A stretch of DNA of 64,000 nucleotides from Dechloromonas denitrificans (lineage in GTDB: Bacteria > Pseudomonadota > Gammaproteobacteria > Burkholderiales > Rhodocyclaceae): NCBI RefSeq assembly GCF_001551835.1, contig NZ_LODL01000010.1, forward strand, positions 226,705 to 290,704. The letters run 5' to 3'. Within the stretch, counting starts at the first letter, position 1; each line of letters opens with the position of its first letter. The notes under the pieces were generated by a model. The model ran no database searches. It was not told where the DNA came from and was given only the letters and a program-made list of their open reading frames with translations. Below, one piece after another: positions 44,552-54,579 of the stretch. A program made the position numbers and the translations under genes.

Positions 44552-44821
44552 TCACTCCGGCCCTTTTAGTGGGCCATGACTGTGGAAGCCGTAGCCATCG
44601 TCGGGGACGCTATCCAGTTCAGCCTTTTTCTGGGCGACCTGATCGACTTGCTTGTCCCAGTAAATATGCCAGCCTTTGTGCTGGTCCTTGACCACCTCCG
44701 GGTGTTCCTCGAGAAAGTGGTCGATGAAACGGGTGTGATTGGAAACAAAACCCCGATCCATGACGCCATGGCCAGACTTGTCGCCGTATGGGTGAAACAA
44801 GCTGTTGAAAAAGTTGTTCAT
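44552..44821 (-). CDS. DUF3460-like small protein
   Basis: This 89-residue cytoplasmic protein has the motif HTRFIDHFLEEHPEVVKDQHKGWHIYWDK followed by a charged DQVAQKKAELDSVP helix, matching my memory of the DUF3460 family of betaproteobacteria. Function unknown. GGTGGAGG lies seven bases before ATG at 44821. The longer frame upstream overlaps the suf promoter region and is rejected. It is divergent from sufB across 165 bases in which I see no IscR- or Crp-like site. Confidence 0.75.
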   Translation of the reverse strand: MNNFFNSLFHPYGDKSGHGVMDRGFVSNHTRFIDHFLEEHPEVVKDQHKGWHIYWDKQVDQVAQKKAELDSVPDDGYGFHSHGPLKGPE

Positions 44822-44986
44822 GGTGCATGCCTCCACCTGATTTAGGGCAATGATCGGATTGGGAAAGAAACAAAACTCTCCATAGGTTCGAGTTGATATA
44901 GGTCCGCTTGGTTCGGTCGATGTGCATTTGAGTCGGCCTGGAACGATGAATAGGGACGTCGGTCCAAGTTGCGAAGGAGGCGAGCC

Positions 44987-46435
<1,449 letters not shown>

Positions 46436-46449
46436 GCACGGCCTCCATC

Positions 46450-47217
46450 ATGCTCGACATCCGCAACCTGCACGTCAGCGTCGACGGCAAGCCCATCCTC
46501 AAGGGGCTGGACCTCAGCGTCAAGGCCGGTGAAGTCCATGCCATCATGGGGCCGAACGGCTCAGGAAAAAGCACGCTGGCCCATGTGCTGGCCGGCCGCG
46601 ACGGCTATGTCGTCAGTGCCGGCGAAGTCCTTTACCAGGGCAGCAACCTGCTCGAACTGAGCATCGAGGAGCGGGCGCGGCAGGGAATCCTCCTCGCCTT
46701 CCAGTATCCGGTCGAAATCCCCGGCGTGGCCAATGTCTATTTCCTCAAGGCGGCGCTCAACGCGCTGCGCCGCCATCGTGGCCAGCCCGAACTCGACGCC
46801 ATCGACTTTCTCACCCTGATCCGCAGCAAGCTGAAGCAGATGGAAATGGACGAGAGCCTGCTCTACCGGCCGGTCAACCAGGGCTTTTCCGGCGGCGAGA
46901 AAAAGCGCAACGAGATCCTCCAGATGGTTCTCCTCGAACCGACGCTCGCCCTGCTCGACGAAAGCGATTCGGGCCTCGACATCGACGCCCTGAAAGTGGT
47001 CGCCGCCGGCATCAACGGGCTGCGCAGCCCGCAGCGGGCGATCGTCCTGGTCACCCATTACCAGCGCCTGCTCGATTACGTCGTGCCGGACCAGGTTCAT
47101 GTCCTGGCCGACGGGCGCATCGCCCGTTCCGGCGGCCGCGAACTGGCCATCGAACTCGAACGCACCGGCTACGGCACGCCGGCGGATCATCAGGGACGGC
47201 AGGCGGCCACGCCATGA
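46450..47217 (+). CDS. sufC: SUF system ATPase SufC
   Basis: This 255-residue ABC-type ATPase powers conformational change in SufBCD. Walker A GPNGSGKST, signature FSGGEKKRNE, Walker B LALLDESDSGLDID and switch THY are the SufC-specific versions. It starts 14 bases after sufB and overlaps sufD by four bases. Confidence 0.96.
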   Translation: MLDIRNLHVSVDGKPILKGLDLSVKAGEVHAIMGPNGSGKSTLAHVLAGRDGYVVSAGEVLYQGSNLLELSIEERARQGILLAFQYPVEIPGVANVYFLKAALNALRRHRGQPELDAIDFLTLIRSKLKQMEMDESLLYRPVNQGFSGGEKKRNEILQMVLLEPTLALLDESDSGLDIDALKVVAAGINGLRSPQRAIVLVTHYQRLLDYVVPDQVHVLADGRIARSGGRELAIELERTGYGTPADHQGRQAATP

Positions 47218-48521
47218 ACGCCCGCGTCCCCGGCTCGGCTGCCGATTACCTGGGCGCCTTTCGGCGAATTTCGGGCATTTTGCCGGGCCAGCATCTGGAC
47301 TGGCTGCGCCAGGCCCGGGCCGAGGCGATTGGTCGCTTCAGCCAGCAGGGCTTTCCGACACTGCACGACGAGGACTGGAAATACACCAGTGTGGCGAGCA
47401 TCGAAAAAGGCCGCTTCAACATCCTGCCGACCGCCAGCGACAATTTGCTGGCCCCGCAGGTCGCCCTCCATGCCCTGCCCGACAGCCATCTTCTGGTCTT
47501 CGTCAATGGCCGCCTGGACCCCGGACTCTGCCGGCCGGGCCGCCTGCCGCCGGGCACCGTGTTGAGCAGCCTGGCCTATCAGCTCGAGCAGGATCAGGAT
47601 TGGCCGGAGGATACGCTGGTCACCTACCCGCCGGCCTCGCCCTTCGCCGATCTCAATCTTGCCTTCATGGCCGACGGCGCCTATGTCCGCTTGCCGCCTG
47701 AAGCGACGCTGGCCGCCCCGATCCAGTTGCTGTTCATTACCAGCGAGGCCAATCTCGCGGTCCAGCCGCGCAATCTGCTGGTCGCCGGCGCTGGCAGTTC
47801 GGCCAGTATCGTCGAACAGCATGTCGCCCTCGGCGAGAGCAGCTATTTCACCAATGCGGTCACCGACATTCTCGTTGGCAGCGGCGCCACGCTTGAACAT
47901 CACAAGGTCCAGCAGGAAAGCCCGGCGGCTTTTCATATTGCTACGGTCAACGTCTCGCAGGTAGCAAAAAGCCGGTTCACCTCGACCTCCTTCTCCCTCG
48001 GCGCCCGCCTGGCCCGGACCGGCATCGCCGTCAAGTTCCAGGCCGAGGACGCCCATTGCACGTTGGATGGGCTTTATCTGAGCGATGGCCGCCAGCATGT
48101 CGATCACCATACCTGGATCGACCATCAGAAACCCCGCTGTACCAGTCGCGAACTCTACAAAGGCATCCTGAACGGCGCGTCGCGGGCCGTCTTCAATGGC
48201 CGGGTGGTAGTGCATCCCGATGCCCAGGGCAGCGATGCCCAGCAGACCAACCATAATCTGCTGCTCTCGGAAAACGCCGAGATCGACACCAAGCCGCAAC
48301 TGGAAATCTGGGCCGACGACGTCAAGTGCAGCCATGGCGCAACGGTCGGCCAACTGGACGAGGATCAGGTTTACTATCTGCGCGCCCGGGGCATCGGCGA
48401 AACCTCGGCCCGGGCGATACTGACCCGGGCCTTTGCCAAGGAAATCATCGACCGGGTCGGCCCGCTGTCGCTGCAGGAGCGGCTGGATCAGCTACTGCAG
48501 GACAAGCTGCCGCGGCAGTGA
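47214..48521 (+). CDS. sufD: SUF scaffold subunit SufD
   Basis: This 435-residue SufB paralogue completes the SufBC2D complex. The conserved core LDGLYLSDGRQHVDHHTWIDHQKPRCTSRELYKGIL and the C-terminal QLDEDQVYYLRARGIGETSARAILTRAFAKEI are clear. The His in VDHHTWIDH corresponds to the cluster-binding region. The start overlaps the sufC stop. Confidence 0.95.
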   Translation: MNARVPGSAADYLGAFRRISGILPGQHLDWLRQARAEAIGRFSQQGFPTLHDEDWKYTSVASIEKGRFNILPTASDNLLAPQVALHALPDSHLLVFVNGRLDPGLCRPGRLPPGTVLSSLAYQLEQDQDWPEDTLVTYPPASPFADLNLAFMADGAYVRLPPEATLAAPIQLLFITSEANLAVQPRNLLVAGAGSSASIVEQHVALGESSYFTNAVTDILVGSGATLEHHKVQQESPAAFHIATVNVSQVAKSRFTSTSFSLGARLARTGIAVKFQAEDAHCTLDGLYLSDGRQHVDHHTWIDHQKPRCTSRELYKGILNGASRAVFNGRVVVHPDAQGSDAQQTNHNLLLSENAEIDTKPQLEIWADDVKCSHGATVGQLDEDQVYYLRARGIGETSARAILTRAFAKEIIDRVGPLSLQERLDQLLQDKLPRQ

Positions 48522-48531
48522 GAGAGCCAAG

Positions 48532-49788
48532 ATGCTGACCGCCTTGAATACCTCGCCGACCGCCAGGCTTCCCGCCCTCGATGTCGCCCGCCTGCGCCAG
48601 GACTTCCCGATCCTGCAGCGCGCAGTCCATGGCCAACCGCTGGTCTATCTCGACAATGCGGCAACCAGCCAGAAGCCATGGTCGGTGATCGAGGCCGAAC
48701 GGCACTATTACGCCCACTACAACGCCAATATCCACCGCGGCGTGCACCAAATGAGCCAGGAAGCGACCGAGGCCTATGAAGCGGCACGCGACCGGGTGCG
48801 CGATTTCATCCACGCGTCGAGCCGCGAGGAGATCATCTTCACCCGCGGCACCACCGAGTCGATCAACCTGGTGGCAAGCAGCTTTGGTCAGCGCCTGCAA
48901 GCCGGCGACGAAATCCTGATCACGGAAATGGAGCACCATTCCAACATCGTCCCCTGGCAACTGCTTTGCCAGCGCAGCGGCGCGCTGCTGCGGGTGGCGC
49001 CGATCGACGATGCCGGACAACTCTGCGTCGAGCAATTCGCCAAACTGCTCGGGCCGCGGACCCGACTGGTCGCGCTGAGCCACATGTCGAACGCCTTGGG
49101 CAGCATCAACCCGGTCAAAAAACTGGTCAACCTGGCGCATCAGGTCGGTGCCGTGGTGCTGCTCGATGGCGCGCAGGCCGTCGCCCACCTGCCGGTCAAT
49201 GTGATGGATATCGACTGCGATTTCTATGCCTTTTCCGGCCACAAGCTGTACGGCCCGACCGGTATCGGCGTGCTCTACGCCCGGCGCGCCATCCTTGACA
49301 GCATGCCGCCCTACCAGGGCGGCGGCGACATGATTCGCGAGGTCCGTTTTGCCGGCTCAAGCTGGAACGACCTGCCCTACAAGTTCGAAGCCGGCACGCC
49401 CAATATCGCCGGCGGCATCGGCCTCGGCGCTGCCCTCGACTATGTGGGTGGCGTCGGCCTGGCAGCCATCGCCGCCCACGAAAGCGAACTGCTGCGCTAC
49501 GCCACCGCACTGGCCGGCGAATTCCCTGGCCTCACCCAGATCGGCACGGCTGCCGACAAGGGCGCCATTCTGTCCTTCACGCTGGCCGGCATCCACCCGC
49601 ATGATATTGGCACCATCCTCGACAGCTGCGGCGTCGCGGTACGGACCGGCCATCATTGCGCCATGCCGGTGATGGAACATTTCGGCGTGCCGGCCACGGT
49701 GCGTGCCTCCTTTGCGCTGTACAACACCCGGCATGAAATCGACACGCTGTTTCAGGGGCTGACCAAGGCCCGGGAGATGTTCGGATGA
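48532..49788 (+). CDS. sufS: Cysteine desulfurase SufS
   Basis: This 418-residue PLP enzyme takes sulfur from cysteine to form a persulfide. PLP-Lys238 lies in FSGHKLYGPTGIGVLYAR and the catalytic Cys376 in VRTGHHCAMPVMEHF, the group II (SufS/CsdA) context. GTGAGAGAG precedes ATG, ten bases after sufD. The stop overlaps sufU by four bases, as in SufS-SufU pairs. Confidence 0.95.
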   Translation: MLTALNTSPTARLPALDVARLRQDFPILQRAVHGQPLVYLDNAATSQKPWSVIEAERHYYAHYNANIHRGVHQMSQEATEAYEAARDRVRDFIHASSREEIIFTRGTTESINLVASSFGQRLQAGDEILITEMEHHSNIVPWQLLCQRSGALLRVAPIDDAGQLCVEQFAKLLGPRTRLVALSHMSNALGSINPVKKLVNLAHQVGAVVLLDGAQAVAHLPVNVMDIDCDFYAFSGHKLYGPTGIGVLYARRAILDSMPPYQGGGDMIREVRFAGSSWNDLPYKFEAGTPNIAGGIGLGAALDYVGGVGLAAIAAHESELLRYATALAGEFPGLTQIGTAADKGAILSFTLAGIHPHDIGTILDSCGVAVRTGHHCAMPVMEHFGVPATVRASFALYNTRHEIDTLFQGLTKAREMFG

Positions 49789-50234
49789 GTACTGAACTGC
49801 GCGATCTGTATCAGGAAACGATCATCGACCACGCGCGCCGGCCGCGCAATTTCGGCCCGCTGCCCGAGGCCAGCCACCAGGCCGAGGGCTTCAACCCGCT
49901 GTGCGGCGACCGCCTGACGCTGCGCCTGAAAGTGGTCGGCGGCTTGATCGAGGATGCCCGCTTCGAAGGTGTCGGCTGTGCCATTTCCACGGCCTCAGCC
50001 TCACTGATGACCGAGGCCCTCAAAGGCCTGAGTGAGCAACAGGCCGAAACGCTGTTTTTGGGCTTCCACAGCATGTTGACCGGCGGAATCCCGGTCTCCG
50101 GCTCGCTACTCGGCAAACTGGAGGTACTGACCGGTGTCCGCGAGTTCCCCAGCCGGATCAAGTGCGCGACGCTGGCTTGGCACGCGCTGCACGCCGCCCT
50201 GCATGCCGAAAATCAACCGGTCAGCACGGAGTAA
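49785..50234 (+). CDS. sufU: SufU-type sulfur acceptor/scaffold
   Basis: This 149-residue IscU-fold protein has Cys40 (NPLCGDR), Asp42, Cys65 (GVGCAIS) and Cys127 (RIKCATL). It also has the roughly 18-residue insertion between the second and third Cys found in SufU. SufU is a zinc-dependent sulfurtransfer partner of SufS in Gram-positive bacteria. Its presence here, instead of SufE, makes this a SufBCDSU-type operon, which in proteobacteria suggests an operon acquired or retained from a non-enteric lineage. Confidence 0.93.
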   Translation: MSTELRDLYQETIIDHARRPRNFGPLPEASHQAEGFNPLCGDRLTLRLKVVGGLIEDARFEGVGCAISTASASLMTEALKGLSEQQAETLFLGFHSMLTGGIPVSGSLLGKLEVLTGVREFPSRIKCATLAWHALHAALHAENQPVSTE

Positions 50235-50239
50235 ACAGC

Positions 50240-50608
50240 ATGGGATTTCGCCAATGGCTGAGCAAGGCCGAACGAACCGAAGCCGAACGTCTGCCGCCGC
50301 GCAGCGAACTGGAAAGCGACATCATCTTCGTCCTGCGGACAATCTACGACCCGGAAATTCCGGTCAACATCTATGACTTGGGGCTGATTTACGAACTCAA
50401 GGTCGATCCGGAGAACGGCCATGTCCTCATCCGGATGACGCTGACAGCCCCCGGCTGCCCGGTGGCCCAGACTTTTCCCGAAATGGTGGCCGAGACGATC
50501 CGCGAAGTCCCCGGGGTCGAGGATTTGCAACTCGAATTGGTCTGGGAACCGCCCTGGTCGAAAAACATGATGAGCGAGGCGGCCCGCCTGGAACTTGGCT
50601 TGCTGTGA
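50240..50608 (+). CDS. sufT: SufT/MIP18-family Fe-S maturation protein
   Basis: This 122-residue DUF59/MIP18 protein has the hallmark YDPEIPVNIYDLGLIYEL and TLTAPGCPVAQTFPEMV, with the conserved Cys in PGCP. SufT proteins help transfer Fe-S clusters to target enzymes. It starts five bases after sufU. Confidence 0.92.
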   Translation: MGFRQWLSKAERTEAERLPPRSELESDIIFVLRTIYDPEIPVNIYDLGLIYELKVDPENGHVLIRMTLTAPGCPVAQTFPEMVAETIREVPGVEDLQLELVWEPPWSKNMMSEAARLELGLL

Positions 50609-50621
50609 AGGAGTATCAGCG

Positions 50622-50942
50622 ATGAGCGAATGGACCGATGTCGCAGCCGAAACTGACTTTCTCCCGGGTAGCCGCTGTCAGCTGGATGTCGATGGCGTGG
50701 CGATGGTCGTCTTCAATGTCGATGGCCATTTCTACGCGATCGAGGATCTGTGCAGCCATGAGGCCGAAACGCTTTCCAACGGTCAGTTGTGCGGCCTGGA
50801 AATCACCTGCCCCGCGCACGCCGCCCGCTTTTCCCTGGTCAACGGGGCAGCCCTGTCGCCGCCCGCCTACGAGCCGATTCCCGTTTTCCCGGTACGCATC
50901 GAAAACGGCCGGGTGCAGGTCAGGGACAACCGCTTCGACTGA
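50622..50942 (+). CDS. Rieske-type [2Fe-2S] ferredoxin
   Basis: This 106-residue single-domain Rieske protein has ligands in LCSHE (CxH) and TCPAHAARF (CxxH), 17 residues apart, similar to ferredoxin components of ring-hydroxylating dioxygenases and NirD-like proteins. In this operon it most likely supplies electrons for cluster assembly or is a client. AAGGAG ten bases before ATG marks its start. Confidence 0.9.
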   Translation: MSEWTDVAAETDFLPGSRCQLDVDGVAMVVFNVDGHFYAIEDLCSHEAETLSNGQLCGLEITCPAHAARFSLVNGAALSPPAYEPIPVFPVRIENGRVQVRDNRFD

Positions 50943-51023
50943 AGCAGAAAAACAAGTCATCACCAACCGGAACGTGCCGCCCCTCGAACGGGTCCAATGG
51001 AAGTGACCAATGAGGGCTGCGCG

Positions 51024-51446
51024 ATGCCTTGTGTGCTACTGCTTCCGCCCGGGGTCCGTGCCGAACTTGAAGCACAGGCCGCTACCGGCTATCCCGACGA
51101 AACCTGCGGCTTGCTGCTCGGCCTGAGCAACTCTGTCCGCTGTAGCGTCGTTGCCCAATATCCAGCCCACAATCTGAATCGGGAGCGGGCCAACGATCGC
51201 TTCGTGCTTGATCCGCAGGATTATCTCGCGGCCGAGGAGTTTGCCGAGGACACGGGCGTCGAAGTGGTCGGTGTCTGGCACAGCCACCCGGACCACCCCG
51301 CCCGCCCCAGCGAAACCGACCGGGCGATGGCCTGGCCCGGCTGGTCTTACCTGATCCTGTCGGTCACGGCAGGAGAGGTTGTCGATGTACGGTCCTGGCG
51401 CCTCGCCGGCCGGGAATTTTATGAAGAGGAGGTTCACCATGGCTGA
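51024..51446 (+). CDS. JAMM/MPN-family (Mec-like) metalloprotease
   Basis: This 140-residue zinc isopeptidase has the complete JAMM motif: Glu26 in YPDETCGLLLG, then His86-Ser-His88-Pro with Ser96 and Asp99 (HSHPDHPARPSETD). In Mycobacterium tuberculosis the related Mec protease releases cysteine from the CysO carrier. GAGGG five bases before ATG at 51024 is preferred over ATG at 50997. It overlaps the following MoaD-rhodanese-E1 fusion gene by eight bases. The substrate is therefore very probably the Gly-Gly end of that carrier. Confidence 0.92.
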   Translation: MPCVLLLPPGVRAELEAQAATGYPDETCGLLLGLSNSVRCSVVAQYPAHNLNRERANDRFVLDPQDYLAAEEFAEDTGVEVVGVWHSHPDHPARPSETDRAMAWPGWSYLILSVTAGEVVDVRSWRLAGREFYEEEVHHG

Positions 51447-52899
51447 ACATCCCGGCGAACTGGTCGTCATCCGCATTCCCACCCCGCTGCGCAGCTATAC
51501 CAACGGTGCCGATCAGGTTGCCGTGCAGGCGACCACCGTCGGCGATGCGATCACGGCGCTCGGCGACGCCCATCCGGGCATCCTGGAGCGTGTCGTGGCG
51601 CCCGATGGCAGCCTGCGCCAGTTCGTTAACATCTATCTCGGGGCTGACGATATCCGGGTGCTGCATGGTCTGGTCACCCCGTTGCCGGCCGGTGCCGTGC
51701 TGGCCATTGTCCCGGCCGTGGCCGGTGGTGCCGGCGGCAAGGAGCGCCGGTTGAACGAATTGCGCACCGTCATTCCCGAGCTCGCCCCGCTGGAAGCCTT
51801 CGGCAGCCAGGTTCGAGGCGGCGTACTGATCGACATCCGCGAAGCCGACGAAATTGCTCAGGGCAGCCCGCCCAACGCCCTGCGCCTGGGCAGGGGCTTT
51901 CTCGAACTGCGCATCGAGGGCCTGGTTCCCGATTACGACCAACCGGTGATGACGCTGTGCGGCGGTGGCGTGCGTTCGCTGTTCGCCGCTGAAGCCCTGC
52001 GGCAACTGGGTTATCGCCAGGTCGCCTCGGTCATCGGCGGCTATAGCCGCTGGAAGGCCGATGGCCTGCCCTGCGAGTTGCCGCAAACCATGAGTAACGA
52101 AGAAAAGGAACGCTACAGCCGGCACCTCTCCATGCCCGAGGTAGGTGAGGCGGGCCAGGCCAAACTGCTCGACAGCAAGGTCTTGCTGGTCGGCGCCGGC
52201 GGCCTCGGTTGCCCGGCCGCACTCTATCTGGCGGCTGCGGGCGTCGGTACGCTGGGAATTGTCGATGATGACCGGGTCGACCGCAGCAACCTGCAGCGCC
52301 AGGTGCTGCACACGCACGGGCGCATTGGACAACTCAAAGTGGATTCGGCGCGGGCCAGCCTGCTGGCGCTGAACCCGGGCATTCATATCGAGACTTATCC
52401 GGAGCGCCTGACCAGCAGTAACGTCGAACACCTCTTTGCAGGCTATGACCTGGTGGTCGATGGCTCCGACAATTTTCCCACCCGGTATCTGGTCAACGAT
52501 GCCTGCGTCAAACTCGAAATACCGAACATCCACGGTTCGGTGTACCGCTTCGAGGGCCAGGTCACGGTCTTCTGGCCAGGCTACGCGCAACGGCGTGGTC
52601 CCTGTTACCGCTGCCTCTACCCGGAACCACCACCGCCCGAACTCGCCCCATCCTGTGCCGAGGCAGGCGTTCTGGGCGTGTTGCCGGGTATCGTCGGCTT
52701 GCTCCAGGCCACCGAGGCGATCAAGCTGCTACTCGACCTCGGTGATCCGCTGGTCGGCCGCTTGCTCTGCTACGACGCCCTGCCCGGCCGCTTCAGCGAA
52801 TACACCCTGCATCCCGACCCAAATTGCGCTTACTGCGGCGACCATGGCGCCTTTCCCGGCTACGTGGACTACACGGCCTTCTGCCGGGCTGCGGCATGA
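51439..52899 (+). CDS. CysO/MoaD-rhodanese-ThiF/MoeB three-domain fusion
   Basis: This 486-residue protein joins three parts of one sulfur pathway. Residues 1-97 are a MoaD/CysO ubiquitin-like carrier ending in PAVAGG, the exact C-terminal form of free carriers, but here translation continues (AGGKERR). Residues about 120-212 form a rhodanese with active Cys174 (LCGGGVRS). Residues 218-486 form an E1-like adenylating domain with ATP loop GAGGLG (252-257), R/D residues in DRSNLQRQ and zinc Cys pairs CYRC (389/392) and CAYC (463/466). GAGGAGG precedes ATG. Release of the carrier would need cleavage after Gly97, presumably by the adjacent JAMM protease. Its stop overlaps cysM. Confidence 0.9.
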   Translation: MAEHPGELVVIRIPTPLRSYTNGADQVAVQATTVGDAITALGDAHPGILERVVAPDGSLRQFVNIYLGADDIRVLHGLVTPLPAGAVLAIVPAVAGGAGGKERRLNELRTVIPELAPLEAFGSQVRGGVLIDIREADEIAQGSPPNALRLGRGFLELRIEGLVPDYDQPVMTLCGGGVRSLFAAEALRQLGYRQVASVIGGYSRWKADGLPCELPQTMSNEEKERYSRHLSMPEVGEAGQAKLLDSKVLLVGAGGLGCPAALYLAAAGVGTLGIVDDDRVDRSNLQRQVLHTHGRIGQLKVDSARASLLALNPGIHIETYPERLTSSNVEHLFAGYDLVVDGSDNFPTRYLVNDACVKLEIPNIHGSVYRFEGQVTVFWPGYAQRRGPCYRCLYPEPPPPELAPSCAEAGVLGVLPGIVGLLQATEAIKLLLDLGDPLVGRLLCYDALPGRFSEYTLHPDPNCAYCGDHGAFPGYVDYTAFCRAAA

Positions 52900-53807
52900 G
52901 CGCTGCGGCCCTGCTCGCAGCCGTCGGCAACACCCCGCTTGTCGAAATCCCGTTTGCCGCCGAAGCAAACGCTGGGGTTCGACTCTTCGCTAAGCTGGAA
53001 AGCGTAAACCCGGGCGGCTCGATCAAGGACCGGCCGGTTGCCAGAATGCTGCTCGAAGCGCGAGCCAACGGCCATCTGGCCGGCCAGCGCCGCCTGCTCG
53101 ACTCCTCGTCAGGCAATGCCGGCATTTCCTACGCCATGTTCGGCGCAGCCCTCGGCATTCCGGTAACCCTGGTCGTCCCGGGCAACGCCAGCGCCGAACG
53201 GCTGGCCCGAATTCGCGCCCATGGCGCCGAACTGGTGCTGACCGATCCGATCGAAGGCTATGACCACGCCCTACATACCGCACATCGGCTGGCAGAGGAA
53301 CAACCGGAACGCTACTGGCTGTGCGACCAGTACGCCAACCCGGCCAACTGGCAGGCGCACTATGAGGGAACCGGCGAGGAAATCCTCAAGCAGTTGGCCG
53401 AACGCGGGCTTGGCACGCCCGACGCCCTGATCGTCGGCGTCGGCACCGGCGGCACGCTGACCGGAATCGGCCGCCGCCTGCGTCGCGACAACCCGGAGTT
53501 ACTGATTGTCGCCGCCATCCCCGAACTTTTTCCCGGCATCGAAGGCTTGAAACCGCTCGGCCATCCCGGCGACATCGTACCGGCGCTGCTCGACCAGAAT
53601 CTGATCGACCACCGCGAACCGGTCACGCTCGACCAGGCCGCCACCATGTGCCACCGCCTGGCCAAACTCGGCCTCTACGTCGGCCCCTCGTCAGGTGCCT
53701 TCGTCGAGGTCGCCCTGCGCGTGGCCGCTGCTGGCGAACGGCACCTTCTGGTCACCGTGCTTAGCGATACTGGCGAACGCTATGTTTCTACAGGGCTTTG
53801 GCATTAA
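52896..53807 (+). CDS. cysM: Cysteine synthase CysM-like (carrier-dependent type)
   Basis: This 303-residue PLP enzyme has Lys44 in NPGGSIKDRP, the substrate loop SSSGNAGISYAMFGAALG and the phosphate loop GVGTGGTLTGIGR. It is a beta-substitution synthase of the CysK/CysM family. Linkage to a JAMM protease and a CysO-like carrier points to the mycobacterial CysM reaction, in which thiocarboxylated carrier is the sulfur donor and O-phosphoserine (or O-acetylserine) the acceptor. The start overlaps the fusion gene stop (ATGA). It is the last gene of the suf operon. Confidence 0.92.
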   Translation: MSAAALLAAVGNTPLVEIPFAAEANAGVRLFAKLESVNPGGSIKDRPVARMLLEARANGHLAGQRRLLDSSSGNAGISYAMFGAALGIPVTLVVPGNASAERLARIRAHGAELVLTDPIEGYDHALHTAHRLAEEQPERYWLCDQYANPANWQAHYEGTGEEILKQLAERGLGTPDALIVGVGTGGTLTGIGRRLRRDNPELLIVAAIPELFPGIEGLKPLGHPGDIVPALLDQNLIDHREPVTLDQAATMCHRLAKLGLYVGPSSGAFVEVALRVAAAGERHLLVTVLSDTGERYVSTGLWH

Positions 53808-53820
53808 ATCCGGGGGCACC

Positions 53821-54500
53821 TCAGACAGGCTCGTCTTTGGTTTTTGAGCTTTTTTGCGGGTCGACCGCAGGACTCGTCCCGATGCGGGTCTCACCGAGAT
53901 TGTTGCACGCATGGTGAGTGATGGCGGTGATCAGGAAGCGGCGCTGCTCGGCCATATCCCGGTCGTGTTCCGGGTGATCGGCCAGCAGGAAGGTGGTACC
54001 CGGCGCAGCGGTGCGGACGCTGCCTTCGCCGTGAAATTGCTTGAGGCGCGCGTCGATTGCCTGGTGCTGGTTGTTCAATATGCGCTCGCCGTGGGCGGCG
54101 TTCTGCGGGAGGTTCGAGAGCGTGCTGTAATCCCAACTGCTCGCCTTGCTCTCGCTGGTGTTGAGCTGACGCATGCCATGCCAGCGGTCGAGGCAAGGGT
54201 GGCACCGGCCTGGGTATAACGGATGCGAGCCTGGGCGTTGTCGATGAAGACACCGTTATGGTCGCTGATGACCAGCGTGTGGCTACCCAGGCTGTCGCCC
54301 GTATCGGCCTTGTGCTCAAACCAACAAAAGAGTCCTTCTTCGGCAAGCAGATGCTTCAGGAAGGTGAGATCGCTCTCTCGGTATTGCACGGTCATGCCGC
54401 GTTTGGGGTAAGCGGCGGGGTTGGATAGCCACCATTGCCAGTCGGGAAAGTGTTTACCTTGCGATTTCCAGTCGGACAGGAGTTCGTCGAAGCGAATTCG
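53821..54500 (-). pseudogene. vgrG remnant (frameshifted partial copy)
   Basis: The minus strand encodes a piece of VgrG nearly identical to the middle of the gene at 58666-60000 (YPKRGMTVQYRESDL, EEGLFCWFEHKAD, ADHPEHDRD). The copy lost ten bases after AGATLA, shifting the frame, and about 26 residues between LSNLPQ and NAAHGER. It has neither a start region nor the C-terminal half. At DNA level it is roughly 90 percent identical to 58840-59575 by eye. It is a recombination scar flanking the effector cassette. Confidence 0.85.
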
Positions 54501-54579
54501 GCGGCGGACCCAAAGCAGCGCTTTGGGGATGTCCGCTGGAATGAGGCCGCAAGAAGCGGCATGGGGTGAGATCGCCTTC

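Noticed and set aside
44919-44934. TGTGCATTTGAGTCGG upstream of sufB as a Crp-like dyad
   Set aside because: Only one arm resembles the motif, the T-A/C flank is missing and no -10 lies at the 21-base spacing.
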